In this document: positions 18,574 to 26,864 of the stretch, in pieces | How the letters are laid out: every line of letters starts with the position of its first letter | How positions within the stretch are numbered: the stretch's first letter is position 1 | Assembly: GCA_016716235.1 (NCBI GenBank) | Contig: JADJWS010000001.1 | Span: 806,001-870,000, forward strand | Direction: 5' to 3' | Source of the DNA: Candidatus Defluviilinea gracilis | Lineage (GTDB): Bacteria; Chloroflexota; Anaerolineae; Anaerolineales; Villigracilaceae | DNA length: 64,000 nt | Translations under genes and position numbers: made by a program | The notes under the pieces: generated by a model | Seen by the model: only the letters and a program-made list of their open reading frames with translations | Databases searched by the model: none | What the model was told of the DNA's origin: nothing

Positions 18574-19398
18574 TTACCTTTTCACCCTCCTCCACCCAAA
18601 CACAACCACAAAAAGCATCGTCGCTGTAAGGACAATCGCCGCGCCTGAAGCGATACTCAAGTAATAGGAAAGATACAGCCCGATCACCCCAGAAAGCGAC
18701 GCGAAGATCGCGGCGAGAAGCATCATCTTTGGCAAACGATTCGTGAGCAAATACGCCGTCGCGGCGGGGGTGACGAGCATGGCGACCATGAGGGCGACTC
18801 CGACCGTTTGAAGCGAGACGGCGACGGTGACGGCGATCAGCACGAGCAGAAGGTTGTTGAGCAAGTCCACTGGGAGGCGGAGCGTGGCGGCAAGGATGGG
18901 GTCAAACGACAGCGTGGTGAATTCCTTGTAGAAGGCGAAAATGATGAAGAGGACGATCCCGCCGAAGAGGAGAATCAGCCACAAACTTTGAGCCGAAACG
19001 GACAGCACGTCGCCAAATAGGAAGTGACTCAAATCCACGGCGTAACTGCGGACAGTGGAAATGAGCGCGATGCCGAGCGCGAACATGCCGGCGAAAATAA
19101 TTCCAATGGCGGTGTCTTCTTTGATCTGAGAGTTTTTGCTGATCGCGCCGATTCCCAGCGACGCGACGACGGCTGTGCCAAGCGCCCACCAAAACAGCGG
19201 TTCACGCGCGCCGCCGCTGACGAGATAACCAAGCGCGATGCCGGGCAAAATGGTGTGAGCCAGCGCGTCGCCAAAGAACGCCATGCCGCGTAACACGACA
19301 AACGTGCCAACCACCGCGCAGATGATCCCAACCAGCACGGCGGCGATCATTCCGCGCTGCATAAATTCGTAAGAGAGAGGGGTAAGGAGGAAAGACAT
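18574..19398 (-). CDS. Mn/Zn/Fe-type ABC transporter permease (ZnuB/MntB family)
   Basis: 274 residues with about eight TM helices. Family hallmarks are the N-terminal RGMIAAVLVGIICAVVG, the conserved GMAFFGDALAHTILPG loop contacting the ATPase, and VGVALMVAMLVTPAATAYLL near the C-terminus. It is the membrane channel of the metal uptake system whose ATPase and binding protein lie upstream. It is separated from the ATPase gene by a 578-nt gap holding a four-helix-bundle gene and repeats. The repeat abuts the ATG, so no Shine-Dalgarno is visible, unlike a typical operon member. Confidence 0.92.
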   Translation of the reverse strand: MSFLLTPLSYEFMQRGMIAAVLVGIICAVVGTFVVLRGMAFFGDALAHTILPGIALGYLVSGGAREPLFWWALGTAVVASLGIGAISKNSQIKEDTAIGIIFAGMFALGIALISTVRSYAVDLSHFLFGDVLSVSAQSLWLILLFGGIVLFIIFAFYKEFTTLSFDPILAATLRLPVDLLNNLLLVLIAVTVAVSLQTVGVALMVAMLVTPAATAYLLTNRLPKMMLLAAIFASLSGVIGLYLSYYLSIASGAAIVLTATMLFVVVFGWRRVKR

Positions 19399-19399
19399 T

Positions 19400-19450
19400 C
19401 GATTTACGATTTACGATTTACGATTTTGGATTTACGATTTACGATTGATT
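19400..19450. repeat. GATTTAC tandem repeat upstream of the permease
   Basis: About five tandem GATTTAC/ATTTACG units immediately upstream of the permease ATG. An inverted counterpart (ATCGTAAAT units) lies at 19946-19979. Confidence 0.8.
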
Positions 19451-19467
19451 TTGTAGATTGCGAGACC

Positions 19468-19488
19468 GTAGTAACGACTTCAGTCGTT
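19468..19488. repeat. Half copy of the GTAGTAACGACTTCAGTCG repeat
   Basis: Matches the left arm of the palindrome at 18467-18523 over 19 nt. Confidence 0.75.
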
Positions 19489-19526
19489 CTGATGAAAAGC
19501 AGGTAACGAGGCGTGAAGGATTAATT

Positions 19527-19883
19527 TTACGGTTTGCGGTTGCGGAGGGTCTTGAGGGAGGCGACGGTCATGGCTAAGATTTCGTCGGTCTCTTTGTGGA
19601 TGCTGGCAAGTTGCTCTTCAGGAGCAAGTCCCGCTTCAACAAGGATTTCAAGCCAGTATTCGGTCTCATCGGCTTCTTCTTCGACGATCTTCATCTTATT
19701 GATCATATCAGGCGTGGATTTGGCTCGACACGCGGCGCGGTAGTTCGCTCCGACGGAAGTACCCGAGCGGATAACCTGCCTTGCAACGACATCTGCCGCG
19801 CGCGAATTTGGAAGTTTGTCCATTTGTTTGATGATCGCCACAGCTAACTTCTTCGTCCGTGCCTTGAACATTTTCTCATCCAT
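19527..19883 (-). CDS. Four-helix-bundle protein (23S-rRNA-IVS / S23 family)
   Basis: 118 residues from ATG 19883, which has AAAGGAG at good spacing; the longer ATG at 19907 has none. Family pattern: conserved N-terminal helix, RQVIRSGTSVGANYRAAC (usual (R/I)xxSxxSIxxNIxEG-like turn), EEEADETEYWLEILVEAGL, and a final helix (EILAMTVASLKTLRNRK). Members occur in 23S rRNA intervening sequences and as stand-alone genes. Molecular role is uncertain. Here it sits between two genes of a metal ABC operon, flanked by inverted GATTTAC repeats, so it looks like an inserted cassette. Confidence 0.88.
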   Translation of the reverse strand: MDEKMFKARTKKLAVAIIKQMDKLPNSRAADVVARQVIRSGTSVGANYRAACRAKSTPDMINKMKIVEEEADETEYWLEILVEAGLAPEEQLASIHKETDEILAMTVASLKTLRNRKP

Positions 19884-19945
19884 GGTGAACTCCTTTTGAA
19901 ATATCATCAGTCAAGATAATCCTGGAAAACAACTACGCCATGAAA

Positions 19946-19979
19946 CAATCGTAAATCGGCAATCGTAAATCGTAAATTA
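19946..19979. repeat. ATCGTAAAT repeat overlapping the ABC ATPase stop codon
   Basis: Three ATCGTAAAT-type units, inverted relative to 19400-19450. The last one supplies the TAA stop of the ATPase gene (19977-19979). Confidence 0.8.
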
Positions 19980-20774
19980 TGCGTGTTCGTCGTCGCAACA
20001 ATCATCCAAAGTTAATACATTTCCATTATCTGTAGATCGTAAGCGCCCGCCATAAGCTTTAATGAGATTATTCGTTTGCATCACATCTTGCGGAACGCCA
20101 AACGCAACGATGCGATGATTGAGCAATAGGATTCGATCAAAATGACTCGCGGCTTGGTCGAGGTCGTGCGTGGCGACCATCACGGTGACCTTATCCTGTT
20201 TGAGGCGGTCGAGCAGATTCAAAATTCCCTCCTGCGAGGGCGTGTCCAAGCCGGTGAGGGGTTCATCCATCAACATCAGTTCGGATTCTTGCGCGATGGC
20301 GCGGGCGATGAACATGCGTTGTTGCTGTCCGCCGGAGAGTTGGCTGATCTGGCGCGAGGCGAGGTTTTGAATCTCCACCGTTTCGAGCGCGTGATTCACA
20401 AAGTCCCAATCTTTTTTGCGGGGCCAGTTGAACGGACCGAGTTTCGCCGAGCGTCCCATCATCACCACATCGGCGACCGTGACAGGGAAATTCCAGTCCA
20501 CTTGCGAGCGCTGGGGAATGTAGCCGATGCACACATGCTTATCGGGGTGTGACCCATAGATGTTCACATCGCCGGAAGACGGTTGCAAAACTCCGGCGAT
20601 CACTTTGATGAGCGTGCTTTTCCCCGCGCCGTTCGGTCCCACAATGGCGACGCGCTCGCCTTCGTGCAGATGGAACGTGAGATTTTCGAGAGCATTCCTT
20701 CCATTGTAGCGGACGGTGAGATGCGACACATCGAGGATGGGTTGGTTGGTTTGGTGTGGCGAGTTTGGATACAT
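19977..20774 (-). CDS. Mn/Zn/Fe-type ABC transporter ATPase
   Basis: 265 residues. Walker A GPNGAGKSTLIK, Q-loop GYIPQRSQVDW (the WNFP that follows is typical of cluster-9 metal importers), signature LSGGQQQRMFIARA, Walker B ELMLMDEPLTGLD, switch His in ATHDLD. The C-terminus ends DDCCDDEHA, a small possible metal-binding tail. Powers uptake through the permease at 18574. It follows the binding-protein gene by 18 nt. Confidence 0.93.
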   Translation of the reverse strand: MYPNSPHQTNQPILDVSHLTVRYNGRNALENLTFHLHEGERVAIVGPNGAGKSTLIKVIAGVLQPSSGDVNIYGSHPDKHVCIGYIPQRSQVDWNFPVTVADVVMMGRSAKLGPFNWPRKKDWDFVNHALETVEIQNLASRQISQLSGGQQQRMFIARAIAQESELMLMDEPLTGLDTPSQEGILNLLDRLKQDKVTVMVATHDLDQAASHFDRILLLNHRIVAFGVPQDVMQTNNLIKAYGGRLRSTDNGNVLTLDDCCDDEHA

Positions 20775-20792
20775 GGGGAAACGTGTTACAAC

Positions 20793-21725
20793 TTACGGGT
20801 TACGCTTGAGAGCGGCGACAATTTGCGTTACATTGTATTCCATAAGGTCAATATAGGTTGCGGCAGGCGCGCCATCGGTCAGCGATTCAAGATGCAGATT
20901 AGCGACGACTCGGACGCCAGTTTCGTCGGCGATTTGTTCCGCGAGCGCGGGGTTATCGCCGGCATCCAGAAAAATCGCGGGCGCATTACTTGCTTTGACC
21001 TGGTCGATCAACGCCGCCATCTGTTGCGCGGACGGCGACGCGCCCGAACTGAAACTTTCCAGCACAGACCCGACGACCGTAAAACCATAGCGTTCCGCAA
21101 AGTAACCGAGCGATTCGTGATTCGTGATCAGCAACCTTCGCTCGGCGGGGATTTGATTCACCTGTTCGACGATCCATGCGTCGAGGGTCTGCAATTCAGC
21201 GACATAGGCGTCCGCGTTGGATTTGAATTCCGCCGCGCCGGCAGGGTCGAAGTGCGTCAATCCTTCGCGGATGTTTTCCACACAAACGATGATGTTGTTC
21301 GGGTCGAGCCAGATATGAGGATCGAATCCGCCCAGGTCGAGATCGGCGCGTTTGCTCACACCCGCGCCGGCGGACACAAATTCCGCGTTGCCGCCTGCGG
21401 TGAGAAGCAACGGTTCCAGAAAAGTTTCGTACGTTTTATAGTCGAACAGGATGAGCAGTTTCGCATCGGCGACTTTCGTCACATCTTGCGGCGTGTATTG
21501 ATAGGAATGCGGATCCGCGCCGATGGGGAGGATGGATTCGATGCGGACACGTTCGCCCGCCACGCGTTGCGCGATGTCGGCAAGCATGGAGGTGGTGGCA
21601 AACGCCTCAAGTTGCGACCCGGTGGAGGCGGGCGAAACAGCCTCACTGGGGGATGAGGCGGGGCTTCCTCCGCAGGCAGAGAGCGCCGTCAAAAAAATAG
21701 TTATGATGAAAAAATAGCGAGGCAT
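20793..21725 (-). CDS. Metal-binding lipoprotein of the ABC importer (cluster A-I, ZnuA/MntC-like)
   Basis: 310 residues. Lipobox LTALSAC. Predicted metal ligands appear in order: His in GADPHSY, His in FDPHIWLDP, His/Glu in ITNHESLGYF, Asp in FLDAGDNP. The long helix linking the two lobes is present. The His-rich loop typical of many zinc-specific members is missing, which leans towards Mn or Fe, but the ligand set does not settle it. First of the importer genes; 30 nt downstream of the NicO fusion gene. Confidence 0.9.
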   Translation of the reverse strand: MPRYFFIITIFLTALSACGGSPASSPSEAVSPASTGSQLEAFATTSMLADIAQRVAGERVRIESILPIGADPHSYQYTPQDVTKVADAKLLILFDYKTYETFLEPLLLTAGGNAEFVSAGAGVSKRADLDLGGFDPHIWLDPNNIIVCVENIREGLTHFDPAGAAEFKSNADAYVAELQTLDAWIVEQVNQIPAERRLLITNHESLGYFAERYGFTVVGSVLESFSSGASPSAQQMAALIDQVKASNAPAIFLDAGDNPALAEQIADETGVRVVANLHLESLTDGAPAATYIDLMEYNVTQIVAALKRNP

Positions 21726-21755
21726 GGAACGTCTCCCAAAAAATAACGGCGCGCG

Positions 21756-24254
21756 CTACGGCGCGAGCCACATTGCGCCGAAACCTGGCTGGTCGAGGTC
21801 TGTGATTTGCCCGGTGTGGATGTCGATCAATTGCAGTTGCGGTTCGGACGATTCCGAATCGATGAATTCTACGTCGTACAACAGTTGGCTCCCATCCGGC
21901 GACCAGGCAAGACTGCCGTATGCCCGGCTGGGCAAAGCAGTGAGGGCGCGCGCTTCGCTCCCATCCGAGCGCATCAGCCAGATCTGGTTGCCGCGCTCGT
22001 CGGCGAGGTTGCGGCGGATCAGCGCGATCCAGTTGCCGTCCGGCGACCAGTCGGCGAAGAGAATCTCATGATCGGTATCCGGGCTGAGGTTGCGCGTTGT
22101 GTCGGAAGCCAGCCGGTACACGAATACTTGCGGAACAACTTGCTGGTCGTCTTTGATGATCGCATCGAGATACAAAATCGCATCGCCGCCCGGCGCCCAT
22201 TCTGCGGCATAGGAATATAAACTTTCCACCAGGCGGCTTTCGCCGGTCTTGGTGTTGTATAGCCGCAAACCGCCGGCGGCGGAATAACTCAGCCACGCGC
22301 CATCCGGCGACCAACGCGGAGCCGAGCCGGGGAAGTTCATCGTTTTGAACAACGGCTTGTTTTCTCCGGAGCGCAGGTCCATCCATCGCGGGCTGATCGA
22401 TATGTTCTTGCCATCCGGATAGTTGAGGTATTCGTAGACGATCTCGTTGCCATCGGGAGAAAAGGCCGGACGCGAGCAGAGCGCTTGCATACAATCGATT
22501 AATTTTGTTCGTTCGCGCTCCCTCAGGTTTACCAGCCAGAGACTGTTTTCGAGTTTTTCTGTGCGGGTGGTGTAGAGCGCTTGCGAACCGTCTGGTGAAA
22601 GCGCGTATCCCGCCACGTTGTCGCGTTCGCCGCTTAACAGAATCGTCCCGTTGGGAGATGTGACGAATAATTGTTGGATATCCTCTTCCCCTCCCGAAAG
22701 ATACAGGATGTGCGCTTCGTTTCCCCCAGTGGAGCCTGCTCTCGCCGCCTCGAGTTCATCCTCAAACCAGGCATACGCGCCGGCGGTCAATGCCGCGCCG
22801 AGGGCAAAGACCACTACGGCGCTCACCACCGGCAAGACCGGCGTAATGCGGTCGAACGCGCCGAAACGGTCGAACAGGCGGCGGCTGTTCACCATGACCA
22901 AGCCGATGACGATCAACACCAGGGCAAGCCCCAGGCTGAACGATACGATCAACGCCAACCCAAGCAGGATGCGGTTGATGGCGATCGCCACCAAAAGGAT
23001 GGCAATCGCATCGGGGCATGGAACCAACCCGCCGCTGACGCCCAACGCGATCAGCGACCGCCACGTGATGGTCTCCGGCACATCATGCGAATGGAGTTTG
23101 CCGTCGCCATGATGGTGCAAGCCGGCGGCAGGGGCTTGAATGGTGATCGCGCCCGAAACTTTCCTTGTGGATACCGGCGATAGCGAAACCTTCCGCGTGA
23201 GAGGGGCGGGCTTTTTCCTCCAAGCCCGATAGCGTTGCAACAAAAGATACAATCCCAACCCGAGGATCAACAAGCCGGAGAGCAGTTCGAGGAGCGGGAT
23301 GAATACGGTGGGCAAAAAATATTGCGAGACGGCTAACGTGACAACGCCGAGCAATAACACGGAGCCGGTGTGGGTCAGCGTCACCACCGTCCCAAGCACA
23401 ACCGCATGCCAGGACGTGCCGCGCGAACCGACGAGATACGCCGCCACGATCGTCTTGCCGTGACCGGGCGTGAGCGCGTGCAGGGCGCCCAACACCAGCG
23501 AGATGGCGAGCGCCAGAAAATAAAACGATGTGGAAACTTCCTGCTTGCGAATCAGGTCCAGCAGAACTTCGCGCGAGTTGGCATCCGAAAGACTGGGGGG
23601 GGCGTTTTCGGCAGGCTGAAAAGTAGACTCTTGAGACGCGGATGGAATCGATGGCAGGCCGGAATCCCATTCTGCCCATAACGATGTTTCGCCCGCTGGC
23701 TGTTTCCCCGGCGGGAGGAACGTCACTGCGATGCGGTTGCCCTCCTGCAACGGGGTGGGAAATTTCAGTTCGTCTTGCGCGGCGATGAAATACCAATTGG
23801 TCGATTTCGCCGGTTCCAGCATGTTCAACAGAACCAGTTCGAACGATTCATCGGGGCGCGCCGCCCAGGTTGCGGAGAAATGCAACGCGATCGTTTCCGC
23901 GCCGGATTGAAACGCCTCCAGGCTCGACGGGAAGGCTGAATCCTCCAGGTGGAGAGGCAGGCTCACCCCGTCGATAGAAGCGGAAAGAAATCGCGCTGTG
24001 GCTTGCGCCCAAGTTTGTTTTTCCTGTTGGCTGAGGGCGTTGTCTTTGTCTATATCCACTTGATGCCAGGCATAGGCAACCAACAACAGACCGGGGTTCA
24101 CCTCCCAATCGACAGAAAGTTTTTTCGCTGTCACCTCCGCGCGGATCACGTGAGTGTACCCATCGGCGGGATGCGCATACGCGATTTCGGCGCGCGTCGT
24201 CAGGATTGCCAGCAGGGCAAGCAGGACGAGGATTCGGTTTTTATTTTTCCGCAT
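21756..24254 (-). CDS. NicO/RcnA-type metal exporter fused to an EF-hand-bearing N-domain and a C-terminal beta-propeller
   Basis: 832 residues. A signal peptide (to about 27) is followed by an extracytoplasmic domain with a canonical EF-hand loop, DIDKDNALSQQE (67-78). A NicO domain (about 240-500) has GALHALTPGHGKTIVAAYL, a His-rich cytoplasmic loop (HHHGDGKLHSHD) and GGLVPCPDAIAILL. After the last TM comes a TolB/PD40-type propeller (about 530-832) with repeated SPDG motifs. NicO proteins export Ni/Co or are divergent metal permeases. The added domains suggest sensing outside the membrane. Lies upstream of, and close to, a metal importer operon, so it likely belongs to the same metal-homeostasis unit. 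Confidence 0.85.
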   Translation of the reverse strand: MRKNKNRILVLLALLAILTTRAEIAYAHPADGYTHVIRAEVTAKKLSVDWEVNPGLLLVAYAWHQVDIDKDNALSQQEKQTWAQATARFLSASIDGVSLPLHLEDSAFPSSLEAFQSGAETIALHFSATWAARPDESFELVLLNMLEPAKSTNWYFIAAQDELKFPTPLQEGNRIAVTFLPPGKQPAGETSLWAEWDSGLPSIPSASQESTFQPAENAPPSLSDANSREVLLDLIRKQEVSTSFYFLALAISLVLGALHALTPGHGKTIVAAYLVGSRGTSWHAVVLGTVVTLTHTGSVLLLGVVTLAVSQYFLPTVFIPLLELLSGLLILGLGLYLLLQRYRAWRKKPAPLTRKVSLSPVSTRKVSGAITIQAPAAGLHHHGDGKLHSHDVPETITWRSLIALGVSGGLVPCPDAIAILLVAIAINRILLGLALIVSFSLGLALVLIVIGLVMVNSRRLFDRFGAFDRITPVLPVVSAVVVFALGAALTAGAYAWFEDELEAARAGSTGGNEAHILYLSGGEEDIQQLFVTSPNGTILLSGERDNVAGYALSPDGSQALYTTRTEKLENSLWLVNLRERERTKLIDCMQALCSRPAFSPDGNEIVYEYLNYPDGKNISISPRWMDLRSGENKPLFKTMNFPGSAPRWSPDGAWLSYSAAGGLRLYNTKTGESRLVESLYSYAAEWAPGGDAILYLDAIIKDDQQVVPQVFVYRLASDTTRNLSPDTDHEILFADWSPDGNWIALIRRNLADERGNQIWLMRSDGSEARALTALPSRAYGSLAWSPDGSQLLYDVEFIDSESSEPQLQLIDIHTGQITDLDQPGFGAMWLAP

Positions 24255-24281
24255 GGATGGTTCGCGCCCGGAAAAAGTTCA

Positions 24282-24830
24282 TCAGCCTTCGAGGTCAATG
24301 CTTTCGCCCGGCAGGATTTCTTTTTTGAGCAGGCAATAGACCCCGGTGAACAATTCATTTTCGCCGCCCGTGGCGATGGCGCGTCGTATCGGAAGGACGT
24401 GGACAACCTCCCAGCCATCCAGCCCGATATTGTCGAGCGCGGGGACTTCGTATCCCTTGCTGAACGGGTCCTCGCCCATCAGCGCGTTCGACGGCAGGTG
24501 TACCATTTTATAGCGATAGACTTTTCCGCCCTGCGACAGGCGCTTCTTCGCCGATTCGATACGGGTTCGGCGTTCAGCCTGTTGCTCCGACTCGATCTGG
24601 CGTTTCATCTTCATCGCTGGCGGCGAGGCGAGGATCTCATTTGCCACCTCGAGCATTTCCTCGTCGTCGCCCATCGTAACCAAGATGAGGAATTCGTAAC
24701 CGCGCTGGTCGCCGAGTTCGATCAGACCTTCGGCAGATTCGAGGCGCGTCAGCCATTCGTCATCCTCGGTCATCAGTTCGTAGAGGGTTTCGCGGTCGCC
24801 CATTTTTACGAGATCGTCAATTTGCGTCAT
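24282..24830 (-). CDS. HEAT-like / DUF4177-like cytoplasmic protein
   Basis: 182 residues with GGAGG ribosome site. The N-terminal ~85 residues are helical and acidic, reminiscent of one or two HEAT-like repeats (TRLESAEGLIELGDQRGYEFLI-like). A charged linker then leads to a C-terminal domain starting YRYKMVHLP and containing LDNIGLDGWEVVHVLP, which resembles DUF4177 (YxYKvv...LNxlGxeGWElv). Function unknown. It starts a minus-strand gene run with the NicO fusion gene 28 nt downstream. Its ribosome site is part of a hairpin. Confidence 0.65.
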   Translation of the reverse strand: MTQIDDLVKMGDRETLYELMTEDDEWLTRLESAEGLIELGDQRGYEFLILVTMGDDEEMLEVANEILASPPAMKMKRQIESEQQAERRTRIESAKKRLSQGGKVYRYKMVHLPSNALMGEDPFSKGYEVPALDNIGLDGWEVVHVLPIRRAIATGGENELFTGVYCLLKKEILPGESIDLEG

Positions 24831-24832
24831 GG

Positions 24833-24866
24833 TTTCCTCCGGGGAATATAAAAACCCCCCGGAAAC
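24833..24866 (-). promoter_or_regulatory. Hairpin enclosing the ribosome site of the HEAT/DUF4177-like gene
   Basis: On the minus strand TTTCCGGGG pairs with CCCCGGAGGAAA (one bulge), burying the GGAGG that precedes ATG 24830. Could modulate translation of the gene run. Structure judged by eye only. Confidence 0.45.
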
Positions 24867-24889
24867 AACCCCACATTGATAGGATGCGC

Positions 24890-24997
24890 GCAGTTAAACC
24901 TATTGCGCCGTGGTTGCGTTGCGGCGGCAGTACAACTGCCCGCCAACTGCGTAAGTTCTGATGTATTCACTCACCTTACGCAGTTAACCCGTAACGC
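24890..24997. repeat. Dispersed repeat cluster with CACCTTACGCAGTTA core
   Basis: GCGCAGTTAAACC, CGGCAGTACAACTGCCCG and ACTGCGTAAG / CTTACGCAGT elements. The CACCTTACGCAGT core recurs at 10424-10519. Fills the gap between two minus-strand genes; no gene seen. Confidence 0.6.
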
Positions 24998-25004
24998 GAG
25001 TGAA

Positions 25005-26288
25005 TTACCTGAAATTGAATTCTTCATAATGGATATTTTCGGGCGGCACACCCAGCTCGATGAATTTCTTCTCGAACGCCTGCGTCATGGGGAGCGGTCC
25101 GCACAGGTAGACGTGATGCCCGCTGACGTTTCCGCCCGCATTCGCCGCAATTTCTTCGATGGTCAACGATCCCATTGTAGACGAGAAACGGATACGCGGC
25201 TTCAGGCGCGGGTTTATCTTCGCCGCCGCTTCGATCTCCTCTTTAAAAATGGCTTCCTCGGGATGACGCACCGTGAAGTAAAAATCGACGTCGCGGTGAA
25301 GATCGCCGTTCATATCGCGGATGAATGAGAGGAATGGCGTCACGCCAATGCCGCCGCCGATCCAGATCTGCTTTTGCCCGCCGGTCTTATAGTCGAACAT
25401 GCCATGCGCGCCCTCCACGATGGCATCCGCGCCGGGTTTGAGTTCATGGAACAAGGCGCGGGTGAAGTCTCCGGAGGCTTTGATGGTGAGACGCAACACA
25501 TCCTCGCCGGGCGCGCTGGAGATGGTGAATGGATGCGACTCGTTCAGGTTCTTCTCATTGGGGAAACGCGCGAAGAGAAATTGTCCCGCCCGCTGGCGTT
25601 GAATCGGATTCTTTTTGGGGCGCAGAATCACTTCGGTGGTCGAACCGTTCGGATGATTCACCGCCTCCACCGTGTATGGGATATATTTTTTGAACCACCC
25701 GCCAAACACTTCCGTGTACAGATACGACACCGCGCCGATCACGAAAAAGATTTGCACATAGTTGATGGCAATGAACGCATCCAGCGGATGACTGATGGTC
25801 AGCGAGTGGAAGAAAGCAAGAATAAAGAAAATGCCGACATATTTTTTGAGGTTCTTCCAGCCCTCGTAGGTGCCGCCCGTGATCTTGTTCAAAAACGGGA
25901 CGCGCGGCGCAAGACTGACCAGCGCGATGGAAACGATCCCTGTGAAAGCGATCACACCCAGATAGTTGCCCAACGCCCAGCCGCTCAACGAGATGGGCAC
26001 GGTCAACACATGGACAAAGATCAACAGCAGGGCGGCGGTCGAAGTGTGGCGATGCGTCACATACATCTTGTCCAGCCCGCCGAAATATTTTTCCGCCCAC
26101 TTGGGGCGCGTGGAGAGGAACAACGACACCGACATCAACACAATGTTGACCGAGCCGATGATTTCACCGGCGTACTGACGGATGAAATTCTCCTGTCCAT
26201 TATCGTCAGGCGGAAATACCAGCCAGACGATCACTGTGAGAAGAATCAGAAAGATCACGAACCAGTTGCCAAGAGTTCCGCGCTTCAT
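25005..26288 (-). CDS. Ferric-reductase-like flavocytochrome (FRD membrane domain plus FAD/NAD(P)H reductase)
   Basis: 427 residues with GGAG before ATG. The N-terminal half has about six TM helices with candidate haem-ligand His in VTHRHTS, IFVHVLT and FFHSLTISHP. The C-terminal half is an FNR-type reductase: FAD-binding SHPFTIS (RxYS/T-like), NAD(P)H-binding GGGIGVTPFLS, and C-terminal LCGPLPM. It should move electrons from cytoplasmic NAD(P)H across the membrane, for example for metal reduction. The nearby metal transport operon fits this, though the two are separate transcription units as far as can be seen. Confidence 0.9.
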   Translation of the reverse strand: MKRGTLGNWFVIFLILLTVIVWLVFPPDDNGQENFIRQYAGEIIGSVNIVLMSVSLFLSTRPKWAEKYFGGLDKMYVTHRHTSTAALLLIFVHVLTVPISLSGWALGNYLGVIAFTGIVSIALVSLAPRVPFLNKITGGTYEGWKNLKKYVGIFFILAFFHSLTISHPLDAFIAINYVQIFFVIGAVSYLYTEVFGGWFKKYIPYTVEAVNHPNGSTTEVILRPKKNPIQRQRAGQFLFARFPNEKNLNESHPFTISSAPGEDVLRLTIKASGDFTRALFHELKPGADAIVEGAHGMFDYKTGGQKQIWIGGGIGVTPFLSFIRDMNGDLHRDVDFYFTVRHPEEAIFKEEIEAAAKINPRLKPRIRFSSTMGSLTIEEIAANAGGNVSGHHVYLCGPLPMTQAFEKKFIELGVPPENIHYEEFNFR

Positions 26289-26422
26289 TCGACGCTCCCG
26301 AAATTACAAGTTGATCATGCCGAGCCCGAACGCGCGCGCGGCTGGCGGTGAATTCCATACCGCATGGGAATATTTCCCGTTAAATCAAAACGACGTGGGA
26401 ACTTCCACATCGCTTGTATTGC

Positions 26423-26833
26423 CTAGAACGACTTCACAGCCTCGTCGAGGCTTTTATGGATCTCGAACACATTATCGAACCCGACCATCTCCAAAACGCT
26501 TGTGATCTGTTCAATGGGGTTCAACAATTTGATATGTTGCTGTTTGCCGGCTTCCCTGGTCTTTCCCATCGAGCGATATGCCGACCAGCCCGCCTCGGTA
26601 TCCGGCAATGGCTCGCCGCGCACCATCAGCGCAATGCTGTGGATTGCCACCAAACCCGCGCTCGAGATATACGTTAGACTGCTCATATCCACCAAAAAAT
26701 CACGGGCGCCGGCAGCGTACAACTCCTTCGCCTTGTCGATCACCTGCTGAAAATTCTGACCATCCACCTCGCCGCTCAACCCCACGATGGTCACTTCCAC
26801 ACGGCTCGTTTGTTTCGAAACGACGATCTCCAT
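26423..26833 (-). CDS. STAS-domain anti-sigma-factor antagonist-like protein
   Basis: 136 residues from ATG 26833, which has AGGAGGAG at ideal spacing; the longer frame to 26914 would overlap the exonuclease gene. The STAS core shows LSGEVDGQNFQQVIDKA, DFLVDMSSLTYISSAGLVAI (Ser at the usual phosphorylation site: SSLTYISSAG) and the long LLNP...VLEMVGFDNVFEI end. Such proteins bind anti-sigma kinases and switch with Ser phosphorylation. An insertion of roughly 20 residues (EPLPDTEAGWSAYRSM) follows the phosphorylation helix. Partner not in the window. Confidence 0.9.
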   Translation of the reverse strand: MEIVVSKQTSRVEVTIVGLSGEVDGQNFQQVIDKAKELYAAGARDFLVDMSSLTYISSAGLVAIHSIALMVRGEPLPDTEAGWSAYRSMGKTREAGKQQHIKLLNPIEQITSVLEMVGFDNVFEIHKSLDEAVKSF

Positions 26834-26864
26834 GGCTCCTCCTTCAAAGCAGAGAATACGCCCA

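Noticed and set aside
20583..21656. 357-codon plus-strand frame opposite the ABC ATPase and binding-protein genes
   Set aside because: Shadow frame; composition is Arg/Asp/Phe-rich and it crosses two genuine genes.
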